A stretch of 64,000 bases of DNA from Bradyrhizobium sp. CB1717 (GTDB taxonomy: Bacteria > Pseudomonadota > Alphaproteobacteria > Rhizobiales > Xanthobacteraceae), in assembly GCF_029714325.1 (NCBI RefSeq), contig NZ_CP121666.1, positions 4,898,001 to 4,962,000 on the forward strand. Direction: 5' to 3'. The notes under the pieces were generated by a model, which saw only the letters and a program-made list of their open reading frames with translations, ran no database searches and was not told the origin of the DNA. Position 1 is the stretch's first letter; every line of letters starts with the position of its first letter. A program made the translations under genes and the position numbers. Positions 16,431 through 25,800 of the stretch are shown here, in pieces.

Positions 16431-17288
16431 ATGTCCAAAACGATTGCGATCCTCGCACCCGGCGCCATGGGCAGCGCCGTGGCCCGCCGCCTCAGCGAAA
16501 ACGGCGCGCGCGTGCTGACCTCCTTGAAAGGCCGCAGCGAGGCGACGCTGAAGCGGGCAGCGGATGCCGGCATGATCGGCGCCGAGGACGACGCGATCGC
16601 AGACGCCGACATCATCCTCTCGATCGTGCCGCCGGGCGAGGCCGTTGCACTCGCCGAACGCCTGGCCGCGCTGATCGTCCGGCGCACGAAGAAGCCGGTC
16701 GTGGTCGACTGCAACGCGGTCAACGTGGACACCGTGCAACGGATCGAGGAGATCATCGGCTCGGCGCAGGCGCCGTTTGTCGACGGTGGCATCATCGGCT
16801 TCCCGCCGCAGCGAGGTGGCAAGAGCCCGGCCTTCTACATGTCCGGCGAGCACGCGAAGGACGTCGCGGTGCTGAAGGATCTCGGCCTCGACGTGCGGAT
16901 CGTCGAAGGCCCGGTCGGCGCGGCCTCCGCGCTGAAAATGTCCTATGCCGGCATCGTCAAGGGCCTCGCCGGCATCGGCTCGGCCATGGTGGTTGCGGCA
17001 ACGAAAGCTGGAGCGGCCGATGCGCTGCGCGACGAGCTCGCGCTGAGCCAGCCCGCGATCCTGGCCCGGCTCGAAGTGGCGCTGCCGGACATGATCCCGA
17101 AAGCCTATCGCTGGGTTGCGGAGATGCGGGAGATTTCCGGCTTCCTAGGCGCCGATCATCCCGCCAGACAGATCTACGAGGGTTTTGCGCGCTGGTTCGA
17201 GCACCTCGCTGAGGATGCGAATGGCGAGGCGGCGGATGCCGAGCTGATGAAGACATTTGCCGCGAGCATCGCGCGGAAGAAGTCCTAG
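16431..17288 (+). CDS. NAD(P)-binding oxidoreductase, 6-phosphogluconate dehydrogenase-like (DUF1932 type)
   Basis: 285 residues. An N-terminal Rossmann fold (about 1-160) starts with IAILAPGAMGSAVARRLSENG, a G-x-G/A-x-x-G dinucleotide loop in which the first Gly is preceded by Pro. A C-terminal helical domain follows (GAASALKMSYAGIVKGLAG about 165-185, a dimerisation segment with the family Lys, and AYRWVAEMREI near 222-232). This architecture belongs to the beta-hydroxyacid dehydrogenase superfamily with a DUF1932-like C-terminus; the substrate is unknown. The long upstream in-frame reading is shadow of the DUF502 gene; ATG 16431 is the real start. Confidence 0.82.
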   Translation: MSKTIAILAPGAMGSAVARRLSENGARVLTSLKGRSEATLKRAADAGMIGAEDDAIADADIILSIVPPGEAVALAERLAALIVRRTKKPVVVDCNAVNVDTVQRIEEIIGSAQAPFVDGGIIGFPPQRGGKSPAFYMSGEHAKDVAVLKDLGLDVRIVEGPVGAASALKMSYAGIVKGLAGIGSAMVVAATKAGAADALRDELALSQPAILARLEVALPDMIPKAYRWVAEMREISGFLGADHPARQIYEGFARWFEHLAEDANGEAADAELMKTFAASIARKKS

Positions 17289-17304
17289 GGCATCTGCTCA
17301 GCAA

Positions 17305-17663
17305 TCAGGCTTCGCGCAGCCGTACGGAATCCAGAAAATTCGCGATGTCGCGGTCGCGCCTCAAGCGCACGACTGGGACATCGGGGCCATACTGCATCCG
17401 CTCGGCCTCGATGACGGGTACGCGCTCCGCGCGAGCGTGAGGTCGAAGGCCAGCCCCGAGAAGCTGCCGTCGACGACCCACGCATCGCCCGCGATCGCTT
17501 CCGCGACGCGCGTTCGAAAGCTTGCCGCGTCGGACGTCTTCCAGCCCGGCCGCCAGTAGAGCACATCGAGATGCACCACGGGCAGCCCAAGCTTTCGCCC
17601 GAGCTTCAGGGCGAGGCTCGTCTTTCCGCTTCCCTGTGAGCCAACGACGATGATCCCACGCAT
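17305..17663 (-). pseudogene. Internally deleted P-loop kinase (adenylate-kinase-like)
   Basis: The first 75 codons from ATG 17663 encode a perfect start: MRGIIVVGSQGSGKTSLALK (Walker A), VVHLDVLYWRPGW, GDAWVVDGSFS and FDLTLARS. The frame then turns to nonsense near 17430, while a second frame supplies a normal end (YGPDVPVVRLRRDRDIANF). Proteins of this family are about 170 residues, with a middle part (the ARADTVIWLDxPR type region and a lid) that is missing here. An internal deletion plus frame change best explains it. The ATPase core would be incomplete. Confidence 0.7.
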
Positions 17664-17798
17664 TCAGGCAGGGTTTCACGAAATCGGCTTTGGGAAAAGA
17701 CGGCGCCGGCCAGGCCCAGTTTATTACCTCGCATGTAATTGAGCCAGTTCGCGGCCCGACTAGTCTTTCGACCATCGTCATCGCATGAGGAGAGAGAC

Positions 17799-18188
17799 AT
17801 GCAAGTCGTGTTCACGAAGAAGGAGCCGCCGCAATGGTTGCTCGACATGTGGAAGGAGATCGACGACAAGACGTTTGGACGAGGTTTCGACTGCTTCGCG
17901 GACGATGCTGTCTGCAATCTCGGCGTCGCCGACTGGAGGGGTCGCGAAGCGATCCGCGCCAATTTGAGGGCCTTCATCGACACCGGCTTCACGGCGCTGC
18001 ATCACGTCACCGAATATTGGGACGCCGGCTCGCTGAAGGTGTTTCGCGGTGTCGTGGACATGACACCCGACGATCGCTCGATGAAGGCGGTGCATCCGAC
18101 GATGACGCACTTCTTCTACATGGACGAGCGGGACGAGACCAAGGTGCGCCACTGGGTGGGTGCCGTGGGGCCCGTCGCGTTCGGTTGA
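17799..18188 (+). CDS. SnoaL-like / NTF2-fold protein
   Basis: 129 residues from ATG 17799 with AGGAGAGAG just upstream. The pattern LLDMWKEIDDKTF, FADDAVCNLGVADWRGREAI and VTEYWDAGSLKVFRGVVDMT, ending in a strand-rich half, is the cone-shaped SnoaL/NTF2-like fold used by small hydrolases, isomerases and ketosteroid-like enzymes. Catalytic residues cannot be assigned. It precedes the XRE-type regulator on the same strand by 97 bp and may be in its neighbourhood of control. Confidence 0.7.
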   Translation: MQVVFTKKEPPQWLLDMWKEIDDKTFGRGFDCFADDAVCNLGVADWRGREAIRANLRAFIDTGFTALHHVTEYWDAGSLKVFRGVVDMTPDDRSMKAVHPTMTHFFYMDERDETKVRHWVGAVGPVAFG

Positions 18189-18285
18189 TTGTCCGCCATC
18201 GGCGACCCACATGGTGCCTCGGGTGATCCGGGGCGCCATGGCTCGCGCGTTGGCGATCCGGCACCACCGAAAGGATCTATTGATA

Positions 18286-19116
18286 ATGAAAGCGACTGCG
18301 GCCGCCCTCAAGGCCCGCGCGACATCCGCGGGCGCGCTGCTGCGTCAATGGCGGGACATTCGCGGCAAGACGCAGCTTGACCTGTCTTTCGATGCCGGCG
18401 TCTCGCAGAAGCATATCAGCTTCGTCGAGAGCGGCCGCAGCGTCCCGAGCCGGCAGATGCTGCTCGATCTCGCCCAGGCCCTCGACGTCCCGCTGCGGGA
18501 GAGGAACGAGCTGCTGCTGGCCGCAGGCTACGCGCCATCCTATCGCGATCCCGCGCTCGAGGCGCCCGCCATGACCAGCATCAACCGCGCGCTGGGCCGC
18601 ATGCTGCGTCAGCACGAGCCGTTTCCGGCCATCGTCATGGACCGGTACTGGAACGTGCTGATGACCAACGAGGCCGCGCCGCGTCTGTTCAACTGCTTCA
18701 TCGACCTGTCGGCACGCCCGGCCCCGCGGAACCTGCTGCATCTCATGTTCGATCCCGACGGCATGCGCCCCTTCATCGCAAACTGGGCGCAGACCGCGCG
18801 CGGCCTGCTGGCCCGCGTGCATCGCGAGGCGGTCGGGCATGTCGTCGACGTCAGGACCAGGGCGCTGCTGGAGGAACTGTCGCGATACCCGGGTGTGAAG
18901 CCGGAATGGCGCGCGCCCTCGGCCTCCGATGCGATGCCGATGCTTCCGCTCGGCTTTGTCAAGGACGGCGTGACGCTCGACTATTTCTCCCTGATCACGA
19001 CCGTCGGAACGCCGCAGACCGTGACGGCCGAAGAGCTGCGGCTCGAGTGCATGTTCCCCGCCAACGATGCGACCGAAGCCGAGCACGGCAGGTTCTTGCG
19101 CGCACATGCCGGGTAG
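18286..19116 (+). CDS. XRE-family regulator with MmyB-like ligand domain
   Basis: 276 residues. An N-terminal helix-turn-helix (about 15-75: GALLRQWRDIRGKTQLDLS, GVSQKHISFVESGRSVPSR, LAQALDVPLRERNELLLAAG) is followed by a MmyB-type sensor domain (about 105-270: FPAIVMDRYWNVLMTNEAAP, NLLHLMFDPDGMRPFIANW). Members of this family sense small hydrophobic ligands and often control an adjacent oxidoreductase or SnoaL-like gene. ATG 18286 has AAAGGATC about 8 bases upstream. The longer in-frame reading from 18160 overlaps the SnoaL gene and is not used. Confidence 0.88.
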   Translation: MKATAAALKARATSAGALLRQWRDIRGKTQLDLSFDAGVSQKHISFVESGRSVPSRQMLLDLAQALDVPLRERNELLLAAGYAPSYRDPALEAPAMTSINRALGRMLRQHEPFPAIVMDRYWNVLMTNEAAPRLFNCFIDLSARPAPRNLLHLMFDPDGMRPFIANWAQTARGLLARVHREAVGHVVDVRTRALLEELSRYPGVKPEWRAPSASDAMPMLPLGFVKDGVTLDYFSLITTVGTPQTVTAEELRLECMFPANDATEAEHGRFLRAHAG

Positions 19117-19172
19117 GGGACGCGCCGCGCGCCGGCCCGTTCAACGTGTGCCGAGCTCCACCCGCAGCGTCT

Positions 19173-19242
19173 TTGCGAGCGCAGCGAAGCAATCCAGAGT
19201 CTTTCCGCGGAGAGATTCTGGATTGCTTCGCTGCGCTCGCAA
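19173..19242. repeat. Palindromic intergenic element, family A, copy 1
   Basis: A perfect 26-bp inverted repeat (arms 19173-19198 and 19217-19242; the right arm begins TCTGGATTGCTTCGCTGCG) encloses an 18-nt loop containing CTTTCCGCGGAGA. The same sequence recurs at about 26,371-26,450. It is a REP/BIME-like dispersed element typical of Bradyrhizobium intergenic DNA and would form a very stable hairpin in RNA of either strand. Confidence 0.9.
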
Positions 19243-19313
19243 TGACGAGGAGGAGACGTCGCAAACTCCATCTGCTACTATCTTGCTGATAGCTGACACA
19301 TGCAGGAGTTCGA

Positions 19314-20243
19314 ATGAGAGTGCTTGTCATCGGCGCGGGCGCGCTTGGCGGCTATTACGGAGCCTGCCTGGTCCGAGCGGGCGGCGACGTGACCTTTCTG
19401 GTGCGATCTGCGCGTGCCGAGCAATTGCGGCGGAACGGGCTGCAGGTCGCGAGCCCGCATGGCGACTTCGCCGTGCAGCCGAAGCTTCTTGCGGCTGGCG
19501 ATATTAAGGAGCCGTTCGACGTCGTGCTCGTCGGCGTGAAGGCCTACTCGCTCGACGACGCCATGAGCCAGTTCGCGCCCGCCATCGGCCCCAGCACGAC
19601 GATTTTGCCGATCCTCAACGGGTTGAAACATCTCGACGCCCTGACCGCGCGATTCGGCGCCGCACGCGTCCTCGGCGGGCTCGCGAACGTCAGCGCCGGG
19701 CTCGATGCGGATGGTCGTGTCGTCCAGTTCATGGCCAATCAGACCATTGTCTTCGGCGAGATCGAAGGCGCGTTGAGCGAACGTGCGCTTGCCCTGGAAA
19801 AGCTGCTCCAGGTCCCCGGCATCGACGTGCGCGCCAGCGAAGCGATCATGCAGGACATGTGGGAGAAGTTCGTCCAGCTCTCGACGCTCGCCGGCATCAC
19901 CTGCCTGATGCGCGCAAGCATCGGTGACATCCTTGCCGTGCCCAACGGTGAGCAGTCCATCTTCCGCCTGTTTGCGGAATGCTGCACTGTTGCGACGGCT
20001 TCAGGTTTCGAGCCGCGCGCGCCGTTCATCGAGTTCGACCGAAAACTGTTCACCACGCTGGATTCGCCGCTGAAGGCCTCGATGCTGCGCGACATCGAGC
20101 GCGGCTCGATCACCGAAGCGGAACATATTTTGGGCGATATGGCCAATCGGGCCCATACGCTCGGCATCGACACCCCGCTGCTGGACCTCGCCCGCGCGCA
20201 TGTGGCGGCCTACGAGATCGGGCGGCGAAGGGCAGGGAGCTAG
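19314..20243 (+). CDS. Ketopantoate reductase family protein (2-dehydropantoate 2-reductase)
   Basis: 309 residues. GAGALGGYYGACLVRAGGDV near residues 7-26 is the NADPH-binding loop; VGVKAYSLDDA supplies the family Lys; NGLKHLD near 100-106 is the NGxxH-like active-site motif; and a C-terminal helical domain has EKFVQLSTLAGITCLMR. PanE catalyses NADPH reduction of ketopantoate in pantothenate synthesis. Bradyrhizobia carry several paralogues, so the substrate is not certain. It follows the family A repeat, which probably marks a transcription-unit boundary. Confidence 0.85.
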   Translation: MRVLVIGAGALGGYYGACLVRAGGDVTFLVRSARAEQLRRNGLQVASPHGDFAVQPKLLAAGDIKEPFDVVLVGVKAYSLDDAMSQFAPAIGPSTTILPILNGLKHLDALTARFGAARVLGGLANVSAGLDADGRVVQFMANQTIVFGEIEGALSERALALEKLLQVPGIDVRASEAIMQDMWEKFVQLSTLAGITCLMRASIGDILAVPNGEQSIFRLFAECCTVATASGFEPRAPFIEFDRKLFTTLDSPLKASMLRDIERGSITEAEHILGDMANRAHTLGIDTPLLDLARAHVAAYEIGRRRAGS

Positions 20244-22348
20244 CCCGCGCCGATCAGCGGGATCGCCTCGTCGCGCTCGTACAGATACAGCAGGCACCGC
20301 AGCGCCTCGCCGCGCTCGCCCTTGAGCTTCGGATCGTCCTTGAGGATGCGCAGCGCTTCGTCTCTAGCCTGGGTGATGAGCTGGCCGTGGACCTCCGAGC
20401 GCGCGATGCGGTAGCCGGGCAGGCCGCTCTGGCGCACCCCTAGCACGTCGCCTTCGCCGCGCAGCTTCAGATCCTCCTCGGCAATGCGGAAGCCGTCGGT
20501 GGTCTCGCGGATCACTTTCAGCCGTGCCTTCGACATCTCGCCGAGCGGCTCGCCATAGAGCAAGATGCAGGTCGAGGCTTCCGAGCCGCGGCCGATGCGG
20601 CCGCGCAATTGGTGCAGCTGGGCAAGGCCGAAGCGTTCGGCATTCTCGATCACCATGATGGTGGCGGCGGGCACGTCGACACCGACCTCGACCACGGTGG
20701 TCGCTACCAGCAGCCCGATCTCGTGGGCCGCGAACTGGGCCATCACCCGGTCCTTCTCGGTGCCCTTCATCTGACCGTGGACGAGGCCGACACGCTCGCC
20801 GAACCGCTTCTGCAGGCTCTCGAAACGCTTGGTCGCGTTGGTGAGGTGCTCGGTGCCCTCGGCCTCGGATTCCTCGACCAGCGGGCAGATCCAGTAGACC
20901 AGCTTGCCGGACTCGAGCGCGCGGCCGACGCCCTCCATGACCTCGCTGATCCGGCTCATCGGCACCGCGCGGGTGTCGATCGGCTGGCGGCCGGCGGGCT
21001 TTTCACGCAGCTCGGAGATGTCCATGTCGCCGAAATAGGTCAGCACCAACGTGCGCGGAATCGGCGTCGCGCTCAGCACCAGCACATCCACGGCTTCGCC
21101 CTTGGAGGTCAGCGCAAGGCGCTCGCGCACGCCAAAGCGGTGCTGCTCGTCGACGATGGCGAGCGCGAGGTCCTTGAAGAGCACGTCGTCCTGGATCAGC
21201 GCATGGGTGCCGACGAGCAGGTCGATCTCGCCCTCGGCGAGCTGGGCGATGATCTCGCGCCGCTCCTTGCCCTTTTCGCGGCCGGTGAGGATCGCGACGC
21301 GCATCCCCGCCCGCTCGGCGAGCGGGGCAATGGTCTTGATGTGTTGGCGCGCCAGGATTTCCGTCGGCGCCATCAGCGCGGCCTGCTTGCCGACCTCGGC
21401 AACGGCCGCGGCCGCCAGCAGCGCCACGACTGTTTTGCCCGAGCCGACGTCGCCCTGGAGCAGGCGCAGCATGCGCACCGGCTGCTTCAGGTCCTCGGCG
21501 ATCGCGGCGGCGGCGCTGCGCTGGGAGGGTGTGAGCGCGTAAGGAAGGGCGTCGATGATCTTGTTGCGCAGGTGCCCGTCGCCGGCATTGCGCACGCCGG
21601 CGGGGCGGCGCAGCTGTGCGCGGATCAGTGCGAGGGCGAGCTGGCCGGCCAGGAGCTCATCGAAGGCGAGGCGCGACCAGAACGGCTGGTCGGGCAGGAT
21701 GTCCGTGAGCTCGACCGGCTGGTGCACCCGCGTGAGCGCTTCCGCGATTGGCGGGAAGTGGCAGCGGCGCAGCACCTCGGGGCTGATCCATTCGGGCAGG
21801 GCGGGGAGCTTCTGCAGTGCCTGCGCGATCGCGCGGCGGAGCGAGCCGAGCGCGAGGCCCTCAGTCAACGGATAGACCGGATCTATCCCCGAGAGTTTTG
21901 AAATCGCCTCCTCGTCGAGCACACGGTCGGGATGCACGATCTGCGGGGTGCCGTCATACATCTGCAGCGTGCCGGAGACGTAGCGCTTCTCGCCCATTGG
22001 CAGCAGCTTCTCGACATAGCCGGGCTTGGCGCGGAAGAAGGTCAGCACGACATCGCCGGTGTCGTCGCTGGCATAGACCTGATACGGCGCGCGCGAATTG
22101 CGCGGCGGGGGCGGGCGGTGCCGGTCGACGGTGACCTCCAGCGTCACCATGGTTCCAACGGCGGCGTCCCGGATTTTTGGCCGCGCCCGGCGGTCGATGA
22201 CCTGGCTCGGCAGATGCAGCAGCAGGTCGACCAGCCGCGGCGTCTCGTTGCGGCCGAGCAGATACTGCAGCAGCTTGTCCTGCTTCGGACCGACGCCGGG
22301 CAGGCTGGTCACGGGAGCAAACAGCGGATTGAGCAGGCTGGGGCGCAT
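20240..22348 (-). CDS. recG: ATP-dependent DNA helicase RecG
   Basis: 702 residues. An N-terminal wedge/OB domain (about 1-270, with LPGVGPKQDKLL) is followed by superfamily 2 helicase motifs: GDVGSGKT (Walker A), APTEILARQH, DEQHRFG (DEQH box), LSATPIPRT, and the C-terminal QLRGRIGRG. RecG remodels stalled replication forks and Holliday junctions. ATG 22348 is chosen because the extra residues of the longer reading to 22474 are encoded by a repeat-like hairpin (22380-22402). The last 4 bp overlap the convergent PanE-like gene. Confidence 0.96.
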   Translation of the reverse strand: MRPSLLNPLFAPVTSLPGVGPKQDKLLQYLLGRNETPRLVDLLLHLPSQVIDRRARPKIRDAAVGTMVTLEVTVDRHRPPPPRNSRAPYQVYASDDTGDVVLTFFRAKPGYVEKLLPMGEKRYVSGTLQMYDGTPQIVHPDRVLDEEAISKLSGIDPVYPLTEGLALGSLRRAIAQALQKLPALPEWISPEVLRRCHFPPIAEALTRVHQPVELTDILPDQPFWSRLAFDELLAGQLALALIRAQLRRPAGVRNAGDGHLRNKIIDALPYALTPSQRSAAAAIAEDLKQPVRMLRLLQGDVGSGKTVVALLAAAAVAEVGKQAALMAPTEILARQHIKTIAPLAERAGMRVAILTGREKGKERREIIAQLAEGEIDLLVGTHALIQDDVLFKDLALAIVDEQHRFGVRERLALTSKGEAVDVLVLSATPIPRTLVLTYFGDMDISELREKPAGRQPIDTRAVPMSRISEVMEGVGRALESGKLVYWICPLVEESEAEGTEHLTNATKRFESLQKRFGERVGLVHGQMKGTEKDRVMAQFAAHEIGLLVATTVVEVGVDVPAATIMVIENAERFGLAQLHQLRGRIGRGSEASTCILLYGEPLGEMSKARLKVIRETTDGFRIAEEDLKLRGEGDVLGVRQSGLPGYRIARSEVHGQLITQARDEALRILKDDPKLKGERGEALRCLLYLYERDEAIPLIGAG

Positions 22349-22379
22349 GGATGCGAATCTAGGATCGTTTCGGCCCGTC

Positions 22380-22402
22380 ATGCCCGGCTTTATGCCGGGC
22401 AT
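22380..22402. repeat. Short perfect hairpin upstream of recG
   Basis: ATGCCCGGC (22380-22388) and GCCGGGCAT (22394-22402) pair perfectly with a TTTAT loop. This GCCCGGC-TTTAT-GCCGGGC hairpin looks like a dispersed short palindromic element inserted in the recG/sdhE divergent region. Confidence 0.7.
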
Positions 22403-22545
22403 CCACGGCTTTTTTCGTGTCCCGAAGCGGGCGGCGGGCCAAAACAAATCAGGGGCCAAATCGAGGGCTGACACCGGCGGTCCGAGTGGCTATATCACCC
22501 CCGCCCGGCACGTCCGGGCTTTCTGCGTTTGACTGGATTTGAGAC

Positions 22546-22836
22546 ATGACGGGAACGACACGATCGAGCAGCGGGCTGGACGAGCGCCGCAAGCGGCTTC
22601 TGTTCCGCTGCTGGCACCGCGGCACGCGCGAGATGGACCTGATCCTCGGCCGCTTCGCCGATGCCGAGATCGCCAACCTGTCCGACGCCGAGCTTGATCA
22701 GCTCGAGGCCCTGCTCGAGGTCAACGATCCCGATCTCTATGCCGCCGTCACCGGCGACAAGGTGCTGCCGGCCGACGTCACCGGCGCGCTGTTTGCCCGG
22801 ATCAAGGCGTTCCCGATCGCGGACGGCAACGCATGA
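22546..22836 (+). CDS. sdhE: SdhE, succinate dehydrogenase flavinylation factor
   Basis: 96 residues, the family size. The diagnostic RGTREMDLILGRF block lies near residues 25-37, preceded by the LDERRKRLLFRCWH helix, with a DLYAAVTG stretch near 64-71. SdhE (DUF339, Sdh5) binds the SdhA flavoprotein and promotes covalent FAD attachment. Its stop overlaps the mfd start (ATGA), indicating translational coupling with mfd, a pairing seen in other Rhizobiales. Confidence 0.93.
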   Translation: MTGTTRSSSGLDERRKRLLFRCWHRGTREMDLILGRFADAEIANLSDAELDQLEALLEVNDPDLYAAVTGDKVLPADVTGALFARIKAFPIADGNA

Positions 22837-25800
22837 AGCAGGGGATGAAATCGCCGGCCGAGCTGCTCACGCCCGGCCGCGCGCTGACGCTCGCCAATGT
22901 CGCGGAGGGCGCGGAAGGGCTCGTCGTCTCCGATCTCGCCCGCGCGATCGCGGCGCGGCCGAAGAAGCCGGCGGTCAGCCTTGCCGTGGTCTGCCGCGAC
23001 GGCGGGCGCATGCAGCAGCTCGAACGCGCGCTGCGGTTCTTTGCGCCCGACCTGCCGGTGCTGACCTTCCCGGCATGGGACTGCCAGCCCTATGACCGCG
23101 TGTCGCCGCATGGCGGCATTCTCGCCCAGCGCCTGACCACGCTGGCGCGGCTGGCCTCGCTCACCGGCAGCGACAAGCCGCTGATCGTGCTGACCACGGT
23201 GAACGCCGTGGTGCAGCGCGTGCCCGCGCGCGAGCTCGTCGCGGCGCAGGCGCTGTCGGTCGCGCCCGGCAATGTCGTGCCGATGGACACCGTCGTCGCC
23301 TGGCTCGAGCACAACGGCTACAACCGCTCCTCGACCGTGCGCGAGCCCGGCGAATATGCCGTGCGCGGCGGCATCCTGGACCTGTTTCCGGCCGGCCTCG
23401 AACAGCCGGTTCGTTTCGACTTCTTCGGCGACAGCCTGGAATCGATCCGCTCCTTCGATGCCGAGACCCAGCGCACGCTGCTCGACATGCGCTCGCTCGA
23501 TCTCGTGCCGGTCTCCGAATTCCAGCTCGTCACCGACACCATCCGCCGTTTCCGCATGGGCTACGTCGCCGAGTTCGGCGCGCCCGAGCGCGACGATGCG
23601 CTGTACGAAGCCGTCAGCGAAGGCCGCCGCCATCCCGGCATGGAGCACTGGCTGCCGCTGTTCCAGGACCGGATGGACACGCTGTTCGACTATCTGCAGG
23701 GCGCGACCGTTGCGATCGAGCCGCAGGCCGAGGACGCCGTTCGCGAGCGCTTCAAGCAAATCCAGGACTATTACGAAGCCCGCCGCGATGCGATGGAGCA
23801 TCCCGGCGGCGGCGCCATCTACAAGCCGCTGCCACCCGACCGGCTCTATCTGACCGACGAGGAATGGGCCAAGCGCCTTGGCGAGATCCCGCTGGCGCGG
23901 CTGACGGCATTTTCGGTCCCGACCGACGGCACCAGTGTCGTCGATGCCGGCGCGCGCAAGGGCCGCGATTTCGCGCCGGAGCGCAACGACACCACCGTCA
24001 ACGTGTTCGAGTCCGTCGTCAGCCACGTCATGGCGCTGCAGGCGGAGCGCAAGAAGGTCGTGATCGCGCTCTGGACCGAAGGCTCCCGCGATCGCATGAC
24101 CTCGATGCTGCGCGACCACAAGCTCGCCCATACCACCAGCGTCAACGCCTGGCGCACGGTGCAGGCGACCCCGCGCAACGAGACCATGCTCGCCGTGCTT
24201 GGCCTCGAAAGCGGTTTCGAGACCGACGAGATCGCCATCATCAGCGAGCAGGACATTCTTGGCGACCGCCTGGTGCGGCCGCGCAAGGCCAGCCGCAAGC
24301 TCGACAATTTCATCTCGGAGGTGACGAGCCTTGCCGCCGGCGACATCGTCGTCCATGTCGAGCATGGCATCGGCCGCTTCATCGGCCTGCAGACCCTGGA
24401 TGTTGCCGGCGCGCCGCATGACTGCCTCGAGCTGCATTATGCGGCGGAGACCAAGCTGTTTCTGCCCGTCGAGAACATCGAGCTCTTGTCGCGCTACGGC
24501 TCCGACCAGACGACGGTCGAGCTCGATCGTCTCGGCGGCTCCGGCTGGCAGACACGCAAGGCAAAACTCAAGAACCGTATCCGCGAGATCGCGGGCGAGC
24601 TGATCAAGATCGCCGCCGCGCGTCATCTGCACGAGGCGCCCAGGCTGCCGGTGCAGCAGGGCCTCTATGACGAGTTCTGCGCGCGCTTCCCCTATGACGA
24701 GACCGATGACCAGTTAGGCGCCATCGAATCCACCCTGAAGGACCTCGAGCTCGGCCGTCCGATGGACCGGCTGATCTGCGGCGACGTCGGCTTCGGCAAG
24801 ACCGAGGTTGCGCTTCGCGCGGCGTTTGCCGTTGCGCTCGAAGGCAAGCAGGTCGCCGTCGTGGTGCCGACCACGCTGCTGGCACGTCAGCACGCCAAAA
24901 CCTTCACCGAGCGCTTCAAGGGCTTTCCGGTGAACGTGGCGCAGGCCTCGCGCCTGGTCGCGACCAAGGAGCTGAACCAGGTCAAGAAGGGCATCGCCGA
25001 CGGCTCCGTCGACATCGTCGTCGGCACCCACGCGCTGCTCGGCAAGGCCATCAAATTCCGCGATCTCGGTCTTGTCATCGTCGACGAGGAGCAGCACTTC
25101 GGCGTCACCCACAAGGAGCGGCTGAAGGCGCTTCGCTCCGAGGTGCACGTGCTGACCCTATCGGCGACGCCGATCCCGCGCACACTTCAGCTTGCGCTGA
25201 CCGGCGTCCGCGAGCTCTCGATCATTGCCTCGCCGCCAGTCGATCGCCTCGCGGTCCGCACCTTTGTCGCCCCGCATGATCCGCTGATGATCCGCGAGGC
25301 GCTCTTGCGCGAGCGCTATCGCGGCGGCCAGGCGTTCTACGTGGTACCGCGCATCGACGACCTCGCCGAGGTCAAGGACTTCCTCGACAAGAACGTGCCG
25401 GAGATGAAGGTCGCGGTCGCGCACGGCCAGATGCCGCCCGCCGTGATCGAGGACATCATGACCGCGTTCTACGACGGCAAGTTCGACATTCTCTTGTCGA
25501 CCACCATCGTTGAGTCCGGCCTCGACATCCCCAACGCCAACACGCTGATCGTGCACCGCGCCGACATGTTCGGCCTCGCCCAGCTCTACCAGCTCCGCGG
25601 CCGCGTCGGCCGCTCCAAGCTGCGGGCGTACGCGCTGTTCACGCTGCCGGCGCAGCAGAAGATCACGGCGCAGGCCGAGCGCCGGCTCACCGTGCTGCAA
25701 TCGCTGGAGACGCTGGGTGCGGGCTTCCAGCTCGCGTCCCACGACCTCGACATCCGCGGCGCCGGCAATTTGCTCGGCGAAGAGCAGTCCGGCCACATCA

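Noticed and set aside
22737..24632. Minus-strand reading of 631 codons over mfd
   Set aside because: Shadow of the mfd gene; no motif, composition typical of antisense high-GC frames.
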